From assembly GCF_910594005.1 (NCBI RefSeq), contig NC_057823.1:96768015-96832014 (forward strand): a stretch of 64,000 nucleotides of DNA, in the 5' to 3' direction. Within the stretch, counting starts at the first letter, position 1. The number at the start of each line of letters is the position of its first letter. Position numbers and translations under genes: made by a program. Positions 24,116 to 34,380 of the stretch are shown here, piece after piece. The notes beneath the pieces were generated by a model. That model searched no databases. It was given only the letters and a program-made list of their open reading frames with translations, and was not told where the DNA came from. Source of the stretch: Cervus elaphus (Eukaryota > Chordata > Mammalia > Artiodactyla > Cervidae).

Positions 24116-24134
24116 ATATTTCTCTAATTACAGG

Positions 24135-24209
24135 AAAGCCTGGCTTGCTGCAGTCCATGGGGTCACAAAGAGTCGGACACGACTGAGTGACTGAACTGAA
24201 CTGAATAGT
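24135..24209 (+). mobile_element. BovB 3'-end fragment (75 bp)
   Basis: GAAAGCCTGGCTTGCTGCAG through GACACGACTGAGTGACTGAA and the ACTGAACTGAA tail. Severely 5'-truncated sense insertion at the end of the old L1M. Confidence 0.9.
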
Positions 24210-24694
24210 TTATAATTGTCCCAAGCAGTTTGCTGTACTCTCTTTGATTTTGAGGGCAGATATAATTTAAGAAAATAGCAAACACACAAAAATATTTGGC
24301 AAACGAAACCATAAAACAAACAAATAAAAAATTGCACTGTCACAACACCAAAACATTTTACGGTGCAAATTGCTTTTATTTTATGATGTGTATCAACTCT
24401 ATATTCTAAGAAACACCATTGCAGTTCCCTGAAACCTTGACATTGCTTTGCTCTAATGAGATGAGGGAAATAAAGAGTGCTTCCTTCACTCTATAAAGTC
24501 ACAAGTCCACTAAATGGTAGAGGTGGATGTCATTCTTGAAACCCAAGCCTAGAGCTGCTCCTTCTTCCATAACGTATGTCTTGGTGTCAATCCAAACTGT
24601 GGTGCACACAGATTTAGCACTGGTTTCCTTAGGAGCCCAGTTTGGGTGTAATAAGAGTGAGTTACACAAGACTTGTGCCTCAAATGATGAATTT
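24210..24694. other. Unique DNA, nothing recognised
   Basis: No gene or assignable repeat. An 87-codon frame at 24,527-24,790 continues into L1 3'UTR text and is not credible as a gene. Confidence 0.35.
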
Positions 24695-24945
24695 CAGCTA
24701 TTATGGGGTTGGAGTGGGACTAACAGGTGCAAACTGTTATATACAGAATGGAATAAACAACACACAAGGTATTTATATTTAACAGCCTAAAATAAATCAT
24801 AATAGAAAAGAATATAAAATAAGCATAAATATTGCTTATAAGCATATATATACATGATTTAACTGAATCACTTTGCTCTGCTATACACCAGAAAGTAAAA
24901 AAAAATATTCTAAATCAACTGTACTTCAATAAAAAAAATATTCAA
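24695..24945 (+). mobile_element. Cetartiodactyl L1 3'UTR fragment
   Basis: GGGTTGGAGTGGGACTAACAG followed by TGAATCACTTTGCTCTGC and AAATCAACTGTACTTCAATA, ending in A-rich sequence. This is the sense 3' end of an older ruminant L1. Confidence 0.75.
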
Positions 24946-25721
24946 CTCTTATGAATCACTATTTAATTTAACCTATTTTTTTTTTTACCAGTCTGACTCA
25001 TTGGTTCTTATACTTGAAGATGTAAAGCATGACTGATAAAGTACTTGCTTCAGCCCAGTAAGGGTTCTCCAGGCTACTTAAAAGTGATCAGAGCTGTTAA
25101 TGCTTTGTTGCTGACTTTTATCCCCTCTTAGAGAATCTTGTCTGTAGTATTTCCTGCTAATCTTATTCTTTGCACAGGCGAGAGCTGCTTTCTTTCCATT
25201 TGGCTTCTAAATATGCAGCATTCATTTAATTTATTTTCCTGCACTATTCAGCTTGGGTTTCCTACCTTTTTTCCATGGCAAACAAGAGCATTAAAAAAGA
25301 AAGAAATATCAAGTTACTTATCTATCCTCATGTTATGAAATTTTTTTCCTATTAGGAAAACACTGCTTTGGTAATTATGTATCTATTACATTCCAATAGA
25401 TATGTCCGTCAATAAATTATCCAGATGGGATAATTTTTTTGTGTGTAGCTTAGCTTTTTTCAAGAGTCCCCTGCCTTTTTAAGGCTTAATGATTTTTCTC
25501 TTCATGTATCAAAATAATCATATGAGAAAAAGTATTTTGGGCTATGTTCTTTATATCTAACTATCATAATTATATATTAAAGAGTTTTATATTTTATTGC
25601 TGTTATATTTTGCAGCCTCTAAAGACAAAGTAATGCACTGGAATTTGCTCCCCCCAAAAATATTTACTTATGCATCTTTAAGTTGATTTAACAAACTCTC
25701 TGGGCTTCATTTGCTTCATTT
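24946..25721. other. Unique DNA, nothing recognised
   Basis: No gene or assignable repeat seen. Confidence 0.35.
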
Positions 25722-26225
25722 ATATATTAATTCAATCTATTTGTTGAGCTCCTTTCCTATGCAGAATTAGACTGAGGACTTGACGGTAAATAATCACAGC
25801 CACCTTAAGGTGTTTACGTTCTATAGAGAGTTAGGTGAGGAAAAAGTATCACTGTAGGTGATTGAGCTATCTCAGAGAAGAAAATAATCTGGGCTAAGTT
25901 TTAAAAAGTGAGTAAGAATTAGTTGAGTGAAAAGGACATGGAAATTGGGGCAAACATGTAGTTCAGATAAAGGGTATAGTTTAACAAAGCCATGAGTGGA
26001 AGAAACAGCCATATATCTAGGCAAAAACAAGAAGTGAGCCATAACTAGATCAAAAAACCTGAGGCAGGGAATATAGGGAGAAAAATAAAATTTGAGAAAG
26101 CAATAAAATAATAAAGAGTGTATATGCGTGTGAAGCAGTATGGAATTCATTTGGAAGGTGATATGGGGACTGTTGAAATGTTTTAAGCAGGAGTATCATG
26201 AGTTGGTTATATTTGTATTTTAAAT
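25722..26225 (+). mobile_element. L2 LINE 3' region
   Basis: ATTTGTTGAGCTCCTTTCC opens the L2 3' end. Then come CAGCCACCTTAAGGTG, GGGGCAAACATGTAGTTCAG and ATGTTTTAAGCAGGAGTATC, in consensus order. Confidence 0.65.
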
Positions 26226-26639
26226 ATATTATTTTGAAATTGATGTGGTGAATGAATTTGAGAAGTGTAAAAATATTGATAAGATAGTTGTAAATTCAAA
26301 TATATCCCATTGTCTCTGTTAATACATTTGTGTTCATCAAAGTGATCTATATCCTTTTTTGGTTTAGAAAATACATACACTGTATTATTCTGAAAAGTGG
26401 TGACCATAAAATTTGCATAACTTGACTGAAGGAAGAAGATTGTACCCTATCCTCTTGGAAATTCTAGGACCTACAATATATGAATTTAGTGGAGAGTCAG
26501 TATCTCTCTTACATATTGAATAAATGAATACATTTTTGAGTACATATGGCATGTTAGATATTTGTGTTCCTATTTGTGTTAAGTCCACTTATCTAGGTAC
26601 TAATTTGTACAATAATCTAATGTTATGATGTAGTTTAAT
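26226..26639. other. Unique DNA, nothing recognised
   Basis: AT-rich. Open frames on the minus strand (26,207-26,588) have no recognisable domain. Confidence 0.35.
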
Positions 26640-26855
26640 TACAGATAAAGCTGAATTGCTGACTATGTGCTGTGTGCTATAATATTTAGTTTAATCTCTC
26701 AATAGACCTGCTAAGAACTTGTAGTTATTCCCATTATATTGTTTGTTAATCTGTAATTCAGAGAACCTTATGCAATTTTATATAACTAGTAAATAATGGA
26801 AATAAAATTGAATCCAAATCTATGTGCCTTCAAAGCTTATTCTATTGGTATAGAA
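26640..26855 (+). mobile_element. MIR/L2-type fragment
   Basis: GACTATGTGCTGTGTGC, AGTTTAATCTCTCAATAGACC and AACTAGTAAATAATGG follow the second half of the MIR consensus. Confidence 0.5.
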
Positions 26856-26992
26856 TAGATCCACAATACAGAATTTCAGTCTGCACGTCTTCCATATCCC
26901 CATGCTCTGACCATGATAAAAAAAGCAATCATCTAATTTCTAGGTTAGACTGAAAAATATCCCAATTGCACTTTATAGACATGTAGTTTTTT

Positions 26993-27111
26993 CTTTTTTT
27001 TTAATCTTTTTATTTTATTTTATTTATTTATTTATTTATTTATTTTTTAATCTTTTTATTTTAATTGGAGGCTAATTACTTCACAATATCGTAGTGGTTT
27101 TTGCCATACAT
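26993..27111 (-). mobile_element. L1-BT 3' end, very short antisense insertion
   Basis: A T-rich and TTTA-rich tail (26,993-27,055) precedes TTGGAGGCTAATTACTTC and GTAGTGGTTTTTGCCATACA, which match the 3'UTR of the longer copy at 6,940-6,990. TAGTTTTT on both sides may be the target duplication. Only about 60 bp of L1 body was copied. Confidence 0.85.
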
Positions 27112-27210
27112 TTAGTTTTTAGAAATGAGTAGTTAGTTTGATTTAGCAGACTACACATTTAACCAAAGTGCACCATTCTCCAATCATTTACTGTATGCTA
27201 TCTCAAACAC

Positions 27211-27437
27211 CAGGCTTCCCAGGTGACACTCGTGGTAAAGAACTCACCTTGCAATCCAGGGGAAGTAAGAAACACGGGTTTGATCCCTGGGCAGGAAGAT
27301 CCCCTGGAGGACAGCATGGCAACCCACTCCAGTACTCTTGCCTGGAGAATCCCATGGACAGAGGAACCTGGTGGGCTACAGACCATAGGGCTGCAGAGTC
27401 AGACACGACTGAAGAAACTTAGAATGCATGCATGTAC
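27211..27437 (+). mobile_element. Bov-tA SINE with perfect target duplication
   Basis: Full-length sense copy, flanked on both sides by ATCTCAAACAC (27,200-27,210 and 27,438-27,448). The tail is AGAATGCATGCATGTAC. Confidence 0.97.
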
Positions 27438-27448
27438 ATCTCAAACAC

Positions 27449-27901
27449 AAAGTGAGATTTTTTTTAAAAAAAATAACATTTTAGATGTTTCATTTTCATT
27501 TTATTTTATACAAAGGATCTAGAATTTGTTCATTTTGAAAGAGGGGTTTAAGCTACAGTTTTTATTGCCCAATTAAGTTTTTCATTGTATCAGTCCTATA
27601 GATATTCAAAAGTAGATAATAATGACACCTAATCTAGTAAGGGGAAATAAAATGAAAATATCTTTCTTTGTCTGCCATATAAATCATCTGATCATTCTTC
27701 ATCAAGTATATTTATCTAGAATTAGGCTTCTCATGGCCACCAAAGGCCACTATCTCATTTTCCTTGACTCCTCTGAGACAGTGTCATTGTCAGTCATACC
27801 CACTTCTCTTGCTTCAAGGATGCTCTATGCTCATGTCCTCATCTTCCTCTGTAACCATACCCTACTTGTTTTCTTTTAATTAATGCATTTAACTTCATTG
27901 T
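27449..27901. other. Unique DNA, nothing recognised
   Basis: No gene or assignable repeat. An 85-codon frame (27,622-27,879) shows no domain. Confidence 0.35.
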
Positions 27902-27913
27902 ATTTAAATTGTT

Positions 27914-28107
27914 GTTGTTGTTGTTCAGTCACCAAGTTTTGTCTGACTCTTTGCGATCCCATGGACTGCAGGACGCCAGGCTCCTTTGTCCTCCACTATC
28001 TCCCAGAGTTGGCTCAAATTTATGTCCATTCTGTCTCTGCCTAGTTTCGAACTGAGGACCTTTCACATATTAAGTGAATGTGATAACCATATGCTCCAGA
28101 AACACAC
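27914..28107 (-). mobile_element. tRNA-Val::BovB chimeric retrocopy
   Basis: On the minus strand the order is: four extra bases (GTGT), a 72-nt tRNA-Val-like sequence (28,103 down to 28,032), about 118 bases of BovB 3' end (GGACATAAATTTGAGCC to AGTCAGACAAAACTTGG), and an (AAC)n tail. The whole unit is bounded by a perfect 12-bp duplication, ATTTAAATTGTT, at 27,902-27,913 and 28,108-28,119. It therefore integrated as one piece. It has the layout of a SINE, with an RNA polymerase III tRNA head and a LINE 3' tail, but the head is tRNA-Val and not the tRNA-Glu of Bov-tA. It may be a one-off template-switch product or a member of a small family. Confidence 0.85.
28032..28103 (-). pseudogene. tRNA-Val-like pseudogene (head of the chimera)
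   Basis: On the minus strand it starts GTTTCTGGAGCATATGG and ends AACTAGGCAGAGACA. The acceptor arms pair (GTTTCTG with CAGAGAC, one G-T wobble). The anticodon stem pairs perfectly (TTCAC with GTGAA). The loop is TTAATAT, so the anticodon position reads AAT where tRNA-Val-AAC has AAC. The box-B-like element AGTTCGAAACT is close to consensus. The D-arm is one base short and no CCA is present. It is a retrocopied head, not a functional tRNA gene. The identification rests on my memory of the tRNA-Val sequence. Confidence 0.8.
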
Positions 28108-28138
28108 ATTTAAATTGTTAAGTGGTCCTATATATACA

Positions 28139-28801
28139 CCTCACTTCATGGCAAATAGATGGGGAAACAGTGGAAACAGTGGCTGACTTTATTTTTCTGG
28201 GCTCCAAAATCACTGCAGATGGTGATTGCAGCCATGAAATTAAAAGACGCTTGCTCCTTGGAAGGAAAGTTATGACCAACCTAGATAGCATATTAAAAAG
28301 CAGAAACATTACTTTGCCAACAAAGGTCTGTCTAGTCAAGGCTATGATTTTTCCAGTAGTCATGTATGGATGTGAGAGTTGGACTATAAAGAAAGCTGAG
28401 CGCCGAAAAACTGATGCTTTTGAACTGTGGTTCAGTTCATGGAGAAGACTCTTGAGAGTCCCTTGGACTGCAAGGAGATCCAACCAGTCCATCCTAAAGG
28501 AGATCAGTCCTAGGTGTTCATAGCAAGGACTGATGTTGAAGCTGAAACGCCAATACTTTGGCCACCTGATGCAGAGAGCTGACTCATTTGAAAAGACCCT
28601 GATGCTGGAAACAATTGAGGGCAGGAGGAGAAGGGGACGACAGAGGATGAGATGGTTGGATGGCATCACCGACACAATGGACATGGGTTTGGATGGACTC
28701 TGGGAGTTGGTGATGAAGAGGGAGGCCTGGCGTGCTGCAGTTCACGGGCTCACAAAGAATCAGACATGACTGAGCGACTGAACTGAACTGAACTGAACTG
28801 A
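28139..28801 (+). mobile_element. BovB LINE, 5'-truncated
   Basis: Sense copy from the RT C-terminal region (CACTTCATGGCAAATAGATG) to the GAACTGAACTGAACTGAA tail. Short flanking repeats TATACAC at both sides (about 28,131 and 28,803) fit a target duplication. Two frames remain partly open: 28,122-28,523 and 28,533-28,769. Confidence 0.93.
28144..28769 (+). pseudogene. BovB ORF2 C-terminal remnant
   Basis: This is the end of the RTE-type polyprotein, downstream of the catalytic RT motifs. The first open stretch contains ADFIFLGSKITADGDCSHEI and GCESWTIKKAERRKTDAFEL. The second contains GRRRRGRQRMRWLDGITDTM. In an intact element they form one frame. Here a small insertion near 28,430 and a break near 28,520 separate them. 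The endonuclease and RT core are missing, so it is inactive. Confidence 0.88.
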
Positions 28802-28939
28802 ATATACACACCAAAATGCAGTTATTAAGTAATCTGCATAAAGAGGTACATTTTATGAGCTATTAAAATAATATATTTCATTATTAAAAATCTCTAAATC
28901 CAAGTTGTCCTGGTGATTTCTGCTATTGAAACTAATGCA

Positions 28940-29310
28940 TTCTTTGTTGTGGACAAATTGTTTTGCTCAGCGTTGAGTATCAGAAGTTTTTTATGTATGG
29001 TAGGAAGGCCACATTTTCTTGAGAGATAAATTTCTAAGTGATAAAATCCCTATGAGCTTCCAACTTCCAACATGAGAACAAAATGCTCAAGACAGTATTT
29101 TCTGGTAGCTGCAAGGTAGCCTCACTTCCTCTAAACTGAAGTCCAGAATAGGGTATATGAGGTGCAATTGCCCTAGTTGATTTTCACAGCAATAGCCAGA
29201 AGCAGAAGCATCCAGACACCTCATAGATAAGTAAGATAATGCATTATGCCACCAAGTTTAGGAGTGCTTTGTTATGTAGCATCACTGTGGCAATCACTGT
29301 GTTCAATTAA
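28940..29310 (+). mobile_element. Old LTR-like fragment
   Basis: The end portion, ATGCCACCAAGTTTAGGAG then GCTTTGTTATGTAGCATC, resembles the conserved 3' end of ancient mammalian LTRs such as MLT-type elements. The upstream part cannot be assigned. Confidence 0.3.
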
Positions 29311-29498
29311 TACAAAAATTGTATTAAAGTCAGAAATTGAAGCTTAAAGTCTCATGTAGGGTTTTATTATAAGACAACATAGAGCAGCAACAGATTTGAA
29401 GTCACAAAAGCTTTTGGCTGAACAGCAAAATATAATAAAAGCAACAGGTGAAAAAATGGAAACTTTGCAAGGGAAGTAGATTGGAGTTGAGATGTGAT

Positions 29499-30059
29499 GT
29501 TTTGTTCTGTTTTGTTCAGTCGCTAAGTCATGTCTGATAACTTGCAACCTCGTGGACTGCAGTGTGCTAGGCTTCCTGTCCTTCACTATCTCCCGGAGCT
29601 TGCTCAAACTCATGTCCATTGAATCGGTGATGCCATACAACCATCTCATCCTCTGTTGTCCCCTTCTCCCACCTTCAATCTTTCCCAGCATCAGAGACTT
29701 TTCCAATGAAAAGTCTTATCCGGTGGCCAAAGTATTGGAGCTTCACCTTTGGCATCAGTCCTTCCAATGAGTATTCAGGGTTGATTTCCTTTAGGATTGA
29801 CTGGTTTGATCTCCTTGCTGTCCAAGGGACTCTCAAGAGTGTCTTCTAGCACCATAGTTCAAAAGCATCAATTCTTCAGTGTTCAGCCTTCTTCATAGTC
29901 CAACTCTCACATTCCTACATGACTACTGGTAAAATCGTAACTTTGACTATACAGACCTTTGTCAGCTAAGGGATGACTCTGCCTTTTAATACACTGTCTG
30001 GGTTTGTGGTAGCTTTACTTTCAAGAAGCAAATGTCTTTTAGCTTCATGACTGCAATCA
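29499..30059 (-). mobile_element. BovB LINE, 5'-truncated, with target duplication
   Basis: Antisense copy. The 3' tail (TTTTGTTCTGTTTTGTTCAG) is at the left and the truncation at the right, near 30,059. The flanks TGAGATGTGAT (29,488-29,498) and TGAGATGTAAT (30,060-30,070) differ at one base. The minus-strand frame at 29,344-29,706 carries an eroded C-terminal segment (GRRG-QQRMRWLYGITDSMDM-like). It is clearly more diverged than the copy at 28,139. Confidence 0.93.
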
Positions 30060-30070
30060 TGAGATGTAAT

Positions 30071-30696
30071 ATATGTATATTAAATTATTTAATCCTTAAA
30101 CCAATAGAAGAAAGACCCTTTCATGTGCCATAAGGTACACAAGATGAATCCATGGAAAATTTCTCCAACTGTCGTTGGAAAAATCTGTACCAAATCCTTG
30201 ACAGAATTCTGGACACTTCTTCTCAATGACTATCCTAGCTGAGCACAGAGTGAAATTAGGAAAACAAACAATACTAACAAACTCACCATTTCCATTTGTA
30301 CCCATACATTTATATAACATGCATACAGGGAAAAGAAGGAACCTGGCTGCAGGCAGCTTCAGCTGAGCCCACGTTTCCAATTCTGAAGAGATAATGCAGT
30401 AGCATCTCACCCACAAGGCAATAAGACAGTTCATCGTATATGTGGAATGATTTTAAATGCAGTATTTTTGATTAATTATAATTAAAATTTTAAAAATTAC
30501 ATGTATTAATAAGAAAGTGTGGAAAATTTTACTAGAATTTAGGGCTTGCTGTACAACTAAATTTCAATTTTTTCCTTTCCTGTTCTCAAATTTAAAAAAA
30601 TTTATGCACCTAACTTAAAATTGGTATGAAAAATGTTTCTTATAAGTCTAAATTAATGGAAAAAATTCAATCTCCAATGCATTGTTCATATTAACT
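30071..30696. other. Unique DNA, no assigned gene
   Basis: A 112-codon minus-strand frame (30,096-30,434) lies here. It has no recognised domain and no homologue I can name. Confidence 0.35.
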
Positions 30697-30708
30697 TTTG
30701 AAAGTAAA

Positions 30709-30918
30709 GCTTCCCTGGTGGCTCAGAGGATAAAGTGTCTGCCTGCAAGGAGGGAGAACTGGGTTTGATCCCTGGGTCAGGAAGATCCCCTGGAGAAGGA
30801 AATGACAACCCACTCCAGTACTTTTGCCTGGAAAATCCCATGGACGGATAAGCCTGGTGCAGGCTACAGCGCAGGGGGTCACAAAGAGTCGGACACAACT
30901 GAGTGACTTCACTTTCAC
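30709..30918 (+). mobile_element. Bov-tA SINE with target duplication
   Basis: Full-length copy from GCTTCCCTGGTGGCTCAG to the TTCACTTTCAC tail, flanked by TTTGAAAGTAAA at 30,697-30,708 and 30,919-30,930. Confidence 0.96.
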
Positions 30919-30930
30919 TTTGAAAGTAAA

Positions 30931-31284
30931 ACTATCATTTCTTTCATTCTTTTATTTACTTATGAGTTTATTTGAATGAGAAAAAAAGACAAAACAGAAT
31001 TTTTTTAAGAACCAGATTTACCAGTTGCGTTTTTCCTCTTTAAATTTTACATATCTTATTGTTTATTTTGTTTAGAATATGTTGTAACTTCCCTTCTTTC
31101 AAAATCAAAATAAAAGGCAAACACTGAAATGTTTTATCTCTATACCTGTCTCCTATAAGTAACCACTTTCATTACTTTCACTGTTTTTAGGTATAAACAA
31201 CTAGCCCTCATCTGTTCTTTTATAAAAATGAGCATAGTATATAAAATATACTATTTTTTTTTATTTTAGCAAAGAATAGTTTTA
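30931..31284. other. Unique AT-rich DNA
   Basis: Nothing recognised. May include more of the old LTR listed next. Confidence 0.35.
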
Positions 31285-31730
31285 CATTTTTGTAACAAAT
31301 TATCATAAATTTAAGGGCTTGAAAAACATACATGTATTAATTTCAATTCTCGAGGACAGAAGTCCAAAACCAATTTATAGGTGTAAAATCAAGGTGTTTG
31401 CAAGGCTAATTATTTCTGGGACTCCCAGGAAGTATCTATTTCTTACCTCTTCCAGCCTGTAGAGACTGTGCTGGAATTTCTTGTCTCATAAACAAACCAC
31501 TCCAATAACTACTGCCATCTTCACATAGCCTTCTCTTTTCATCAAATTTCCCTATGGCTCCTTCTTACAAACACACTGGAGATTACATTCAGGGCTCCCT
31601 TGAATAACCTAGGATAACTTCTCCATATCAAATTCTTTATTTTAATTAAATTTGCAAATTATTTTTTGATGTATAAGCTAATGCAGGTTCTGAGAATTAG
31701 GATGTAGATATCTGTGGTGCGAGTGTATTA
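31285..31730 (-). mobile_element. MLT1-type MaLR LTR, antisense
   Basis: AACAAATTATCATAAATTTA, CTCGAGGACAGAAGTCCAAA, AAATCAAGGTGTTTGCAAGG and GAATTAGGATGTAGATATC follow the antisense order of an MLT1 LTR, from the conserved end inward. Highly diverged. Confidence 0.6.
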
Positions 31731-31835
31731 TTGAGCCTGACAGCTCTGTGTCCTGGAAATCACTCCTATCAGTCATAGATGTGCAGCTTTTTCACTTGCT
31801 TTTTGTAGCTGCATAATACAGAGGGTCTTATTTTG

Positions 31836-32027
31836 GGCGCTTCTGGTGGCTAAACTGGTAAAGAATGCGTGTGCAATGCAGGAGACTTGGGTTCACTCCC
31901 TGGGTTAGGAAGATCCCCTGGAGAAGTGAAAGGCTACCCACTCCAGTATTCTGGCCTGGAGAATTCCATGGACTATTCCATGGAGTTGCAAAGAGTCGGA
32001 CACGACTGAGCAACTTTCACTTTCAGT
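31836..32027 (+). mobile_element. Bov-tA SINE
   Basis: Sense copy with head GGCGCTTCTGGTGGCTAAAC and a body of the GAATTCCATGGACT subtype (shared with 32,499), ending in CAACTTTCACTTTCAG. A short duplication of ATTCCATGG sits in the body at about 31,962-31,984. Confidence 0.9.
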
Positions 32028-32202
32028 TTCTAATACTCCCGTATATAGCTGTATCATGGTTTATTTAAGTAATTTTCTACTAACAGACATTTTTTATGCT
32101 TTTGTAGGGAATGCTGCAATTAGTAACTTTATAAGTACATTTTGGAACTGTACATATGTATTAATATAATGCATTATACGTAACATATATGTGTATGTGT
32201 GT

Positions 32203-32388
32203 GTGCTCAGTCATGTTTGACTCTCTGCAACGTCATGGACTGTAGCCAGCCAGACTACTCTGTCCATGGGATTTCCCAGTGGGTTGCCATTTCCTACTTC
32301 AAGGGATTTTCCTGACCCAGGGATCAAACCCACCTCTCTTGCGCCCACTGTGGTGGCAGGCGGATTCTTTAGCACTGAGCCACCTGAG
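32203..32388 (-). mobile_element. Bov-tA SINE, antisense, internally deleted
   Basis: From GTGTGCTCAGTCATG to CACTGAGCCACCTGAG. About 20 bases are missing where GGGATTTCCCAG joins TGGGTTGCC. Confidence 0.88.
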
Positions 32389-32498
32389 TTGATAGGTATA
32401 TCGAGATATACAAATATAATGGAAATATTAAATTTAATACTTAAATATTATGAAGATACATATACTAATAAGTTGCTGTGATTGTTTATAATTAACTT

Positions 32499-32812
32499 AC
32501 TTCCCTGATAGCTCAGTTGGTAAAGAATCCACCTGCAATGCAGGAGACCCTGGTTCAATTCCAGGGTCAGGAAGATCCCCTGGAGAAGGGATAGGCTACC
32601 CACTCCCGTATTCTTGGACTTCCCATGTGGCTCAGCTGGTAAAGAATCCGCCTGCAATGTGGGAGACCTGGGTTGGATCCCTGGGTTGGGAAGATCCCCT
32701 GGAGAAGGGAACGGCTGCCCACTCCAGTATTCTGGCCTGAAGAATTCTATGGAATGTATCGTCCGTGGGGTTGCAAAGAGTCAGACAGGACTGAGCGACT
32801 TTCACTTTCACA
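32499..32812 (+). mobile_element. Dimeric Bov-tA SINE
   Basis: A first monomer (32,499 to about 32,615) stops after CCACTCCCGTATTCTT and is fused to a second, complete monomer (GGACTTCCCATGTGG to GCGACTTTCACTTTC). The monomer junction is at the same position as in the dimer at 22,995, so both belong to one dimeric subfamily. Confidence 0.92.
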
Positions 32813-33869
32813 TTTCTGAGGTTAAATAGTATTACTTATTAGAATGGCAATTTCAGCATCAATTCTATACTATTTTTCTATAGGTGTAAATTCAGAGAAT
32901 TCTGTTCATATGAGTACATAGATGAAAATAAAGGAGTTGCAGCAGTATCTTCAAAGTCTTTAAACTTCTTTTTAGTTGTACACTTAAATCACTTAGTGAC
33001 CTATCATCAAAAACTAATAACCTATCAGATAACAACTCAATTCTGTGCTCCTTTAACCTTTGTTGAATGTAAACAGTTGCAAAATACTGAGCAGTAAGAT
33101 ACCATTTGTTGTCCATTCATCAGAGTCATTTACTTTTTAAAAATCAAGAGCAGTAATTTGGAAATCATCACTATGTATTGCTGTCCTGGAGTTCTTAATT
33201 CTTAGAATAATGGAAGGTGGTAAAATATGGGAGGCAAGAAATAAGAGCTAAGCTGAAGAATAAAAATGATGAAGAGAAGTTGGGAAAGGGAGCAAAATTC
33301 AACTCCATGTTCTTTCTTGAACGGATCAGTGTTGGTTATGTGTATATAAGATAGTTGAAGATCTGAAAATCAATTCCTTTAAAATATTTCTTTTGCATAC
33401 TCCTTGTCAAGTCTTCATGCACCCATGTGATATACATATGCTACCCAGTATTGAAGACTGCAGCTGTTCACTATTGCAGGTTGTGTTCTCAAACACCAAA
33501 GGCTATATTTTTATTCTCTTCTTAAAGGCATACTTAGGTTTTAGAAGAACTGAATTATGGCAAAGGGTATCTAAAATAATTTCTTTAAGAACAAAGATGG
33601 TCTCTTCTACTTAGTAAAATTTCAGAATAACTCCTGGTATTTGCCAAGTATATGTAGATAGTAAATGCTTATGGTTTGATTAAAAGAAAGTTATATATTA
33701 AAAAAAGAAAGTTATCAAGAATAAATGCAGTGCATAAGCACCGAGTTCAAATCTGGTCACCTTGCTGTTCACTTGTCATTTCTTTCTAAGGAAGTCAAGC
33801 CTTGGTCCTAATTAGAAAGGCCTACCCAGTTTAGCTGCCTTTATATAAGGGTAGCACAGTGGTAAGTGA
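32813..33869. other. Unique DNA, nothing recognised
   Basis: No gene or assignable repeat. Open frames at 32,892-33,116 (minus) and 33,393-33,614 (plus) are short and lack domains. Confidence 0.35.
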
Positions 33870-34380
33870 GACTGTTTCTGCTGTTTTCAATGTTTAACTG
33901 GGGCTCAAAAGAAGAGCACAATGGGTGTTAAGTGCTCACACATTTATTCAGAGGTGCTAGCCATCTACGCAGAACTTGTTAAAAGTAGCCCAGACTGGTT
34001 CTCCAACACTTAACCCATCAGTACCTCCAGCTTATATATGAGAGGAGGCTAGTGAATTAATGGGTGAGGACTGACGAATAAGGATTTCCTTAGGAAAGTT
34101 CTGTAGTGCCATGCTTTTCCTCTCTCATTTCTTGAGGAAATAGTGTACTCCTTTTTAACTTAGGCCGTGTGACTAGGGCTTGAAGGAATGAACCGATGAG
34201 CTTGGAGGTATAGAAAATCATGCTTGAATCTTCCTGGAAAAAGCTAAAGACTGGTAGTACTTGCCAGGGAGCAGAACGGGAGAGAGATCCATAGGGGATC
34301 TCTTGTTCCAGTGTTTGGTGGAAAAGGACGTAGTTTTTCCTTAGATTAAGATGAGCAAGTTTGATCCAACAAGACATGAC
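33870..34380 (-). mobile_element. Unassigned LTR-like sequence, antisense
   Basis: On the minus strand a TATA-like CATATATAAG (plus 34,031-34,042) is followed about 80 bases later by AATAAA (plus 33,953-33,958). That is the promoter-to-polyadenylation spacing typical of an LTR. The region is GC-richer than its flanks. I could not identify the family or its terminal bases. Confidence 0.35.

Larger units (their letters stand above)
22635..24130 (-). mobile_element. Old L1M 3' region, antisense, split by younger SINEs
   Basis: Antisense L1M 3'UTR text (ACAACTAGGTGGTTTTG near 22,710) resumes after the SINE nest at about 23,379 and runs through GATCACCAACTGTTTTCC near 23,941 to TTTCTCTAATTACAG near 24,120. 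Insertions inside it are CHR-2 (22,752-23,378), a Bov-tA dimer within that CHR-2, and a Bov-A unit (23,499-23,640). Confidence 0.7.

Noticed and set aside
30096..30434. 112-codon minus-strand open frame starting MNCLIALWVRCY
   Set aside because: Begins right at the edge of a BovB insertion, shows no known domain, and nothing supports expression.
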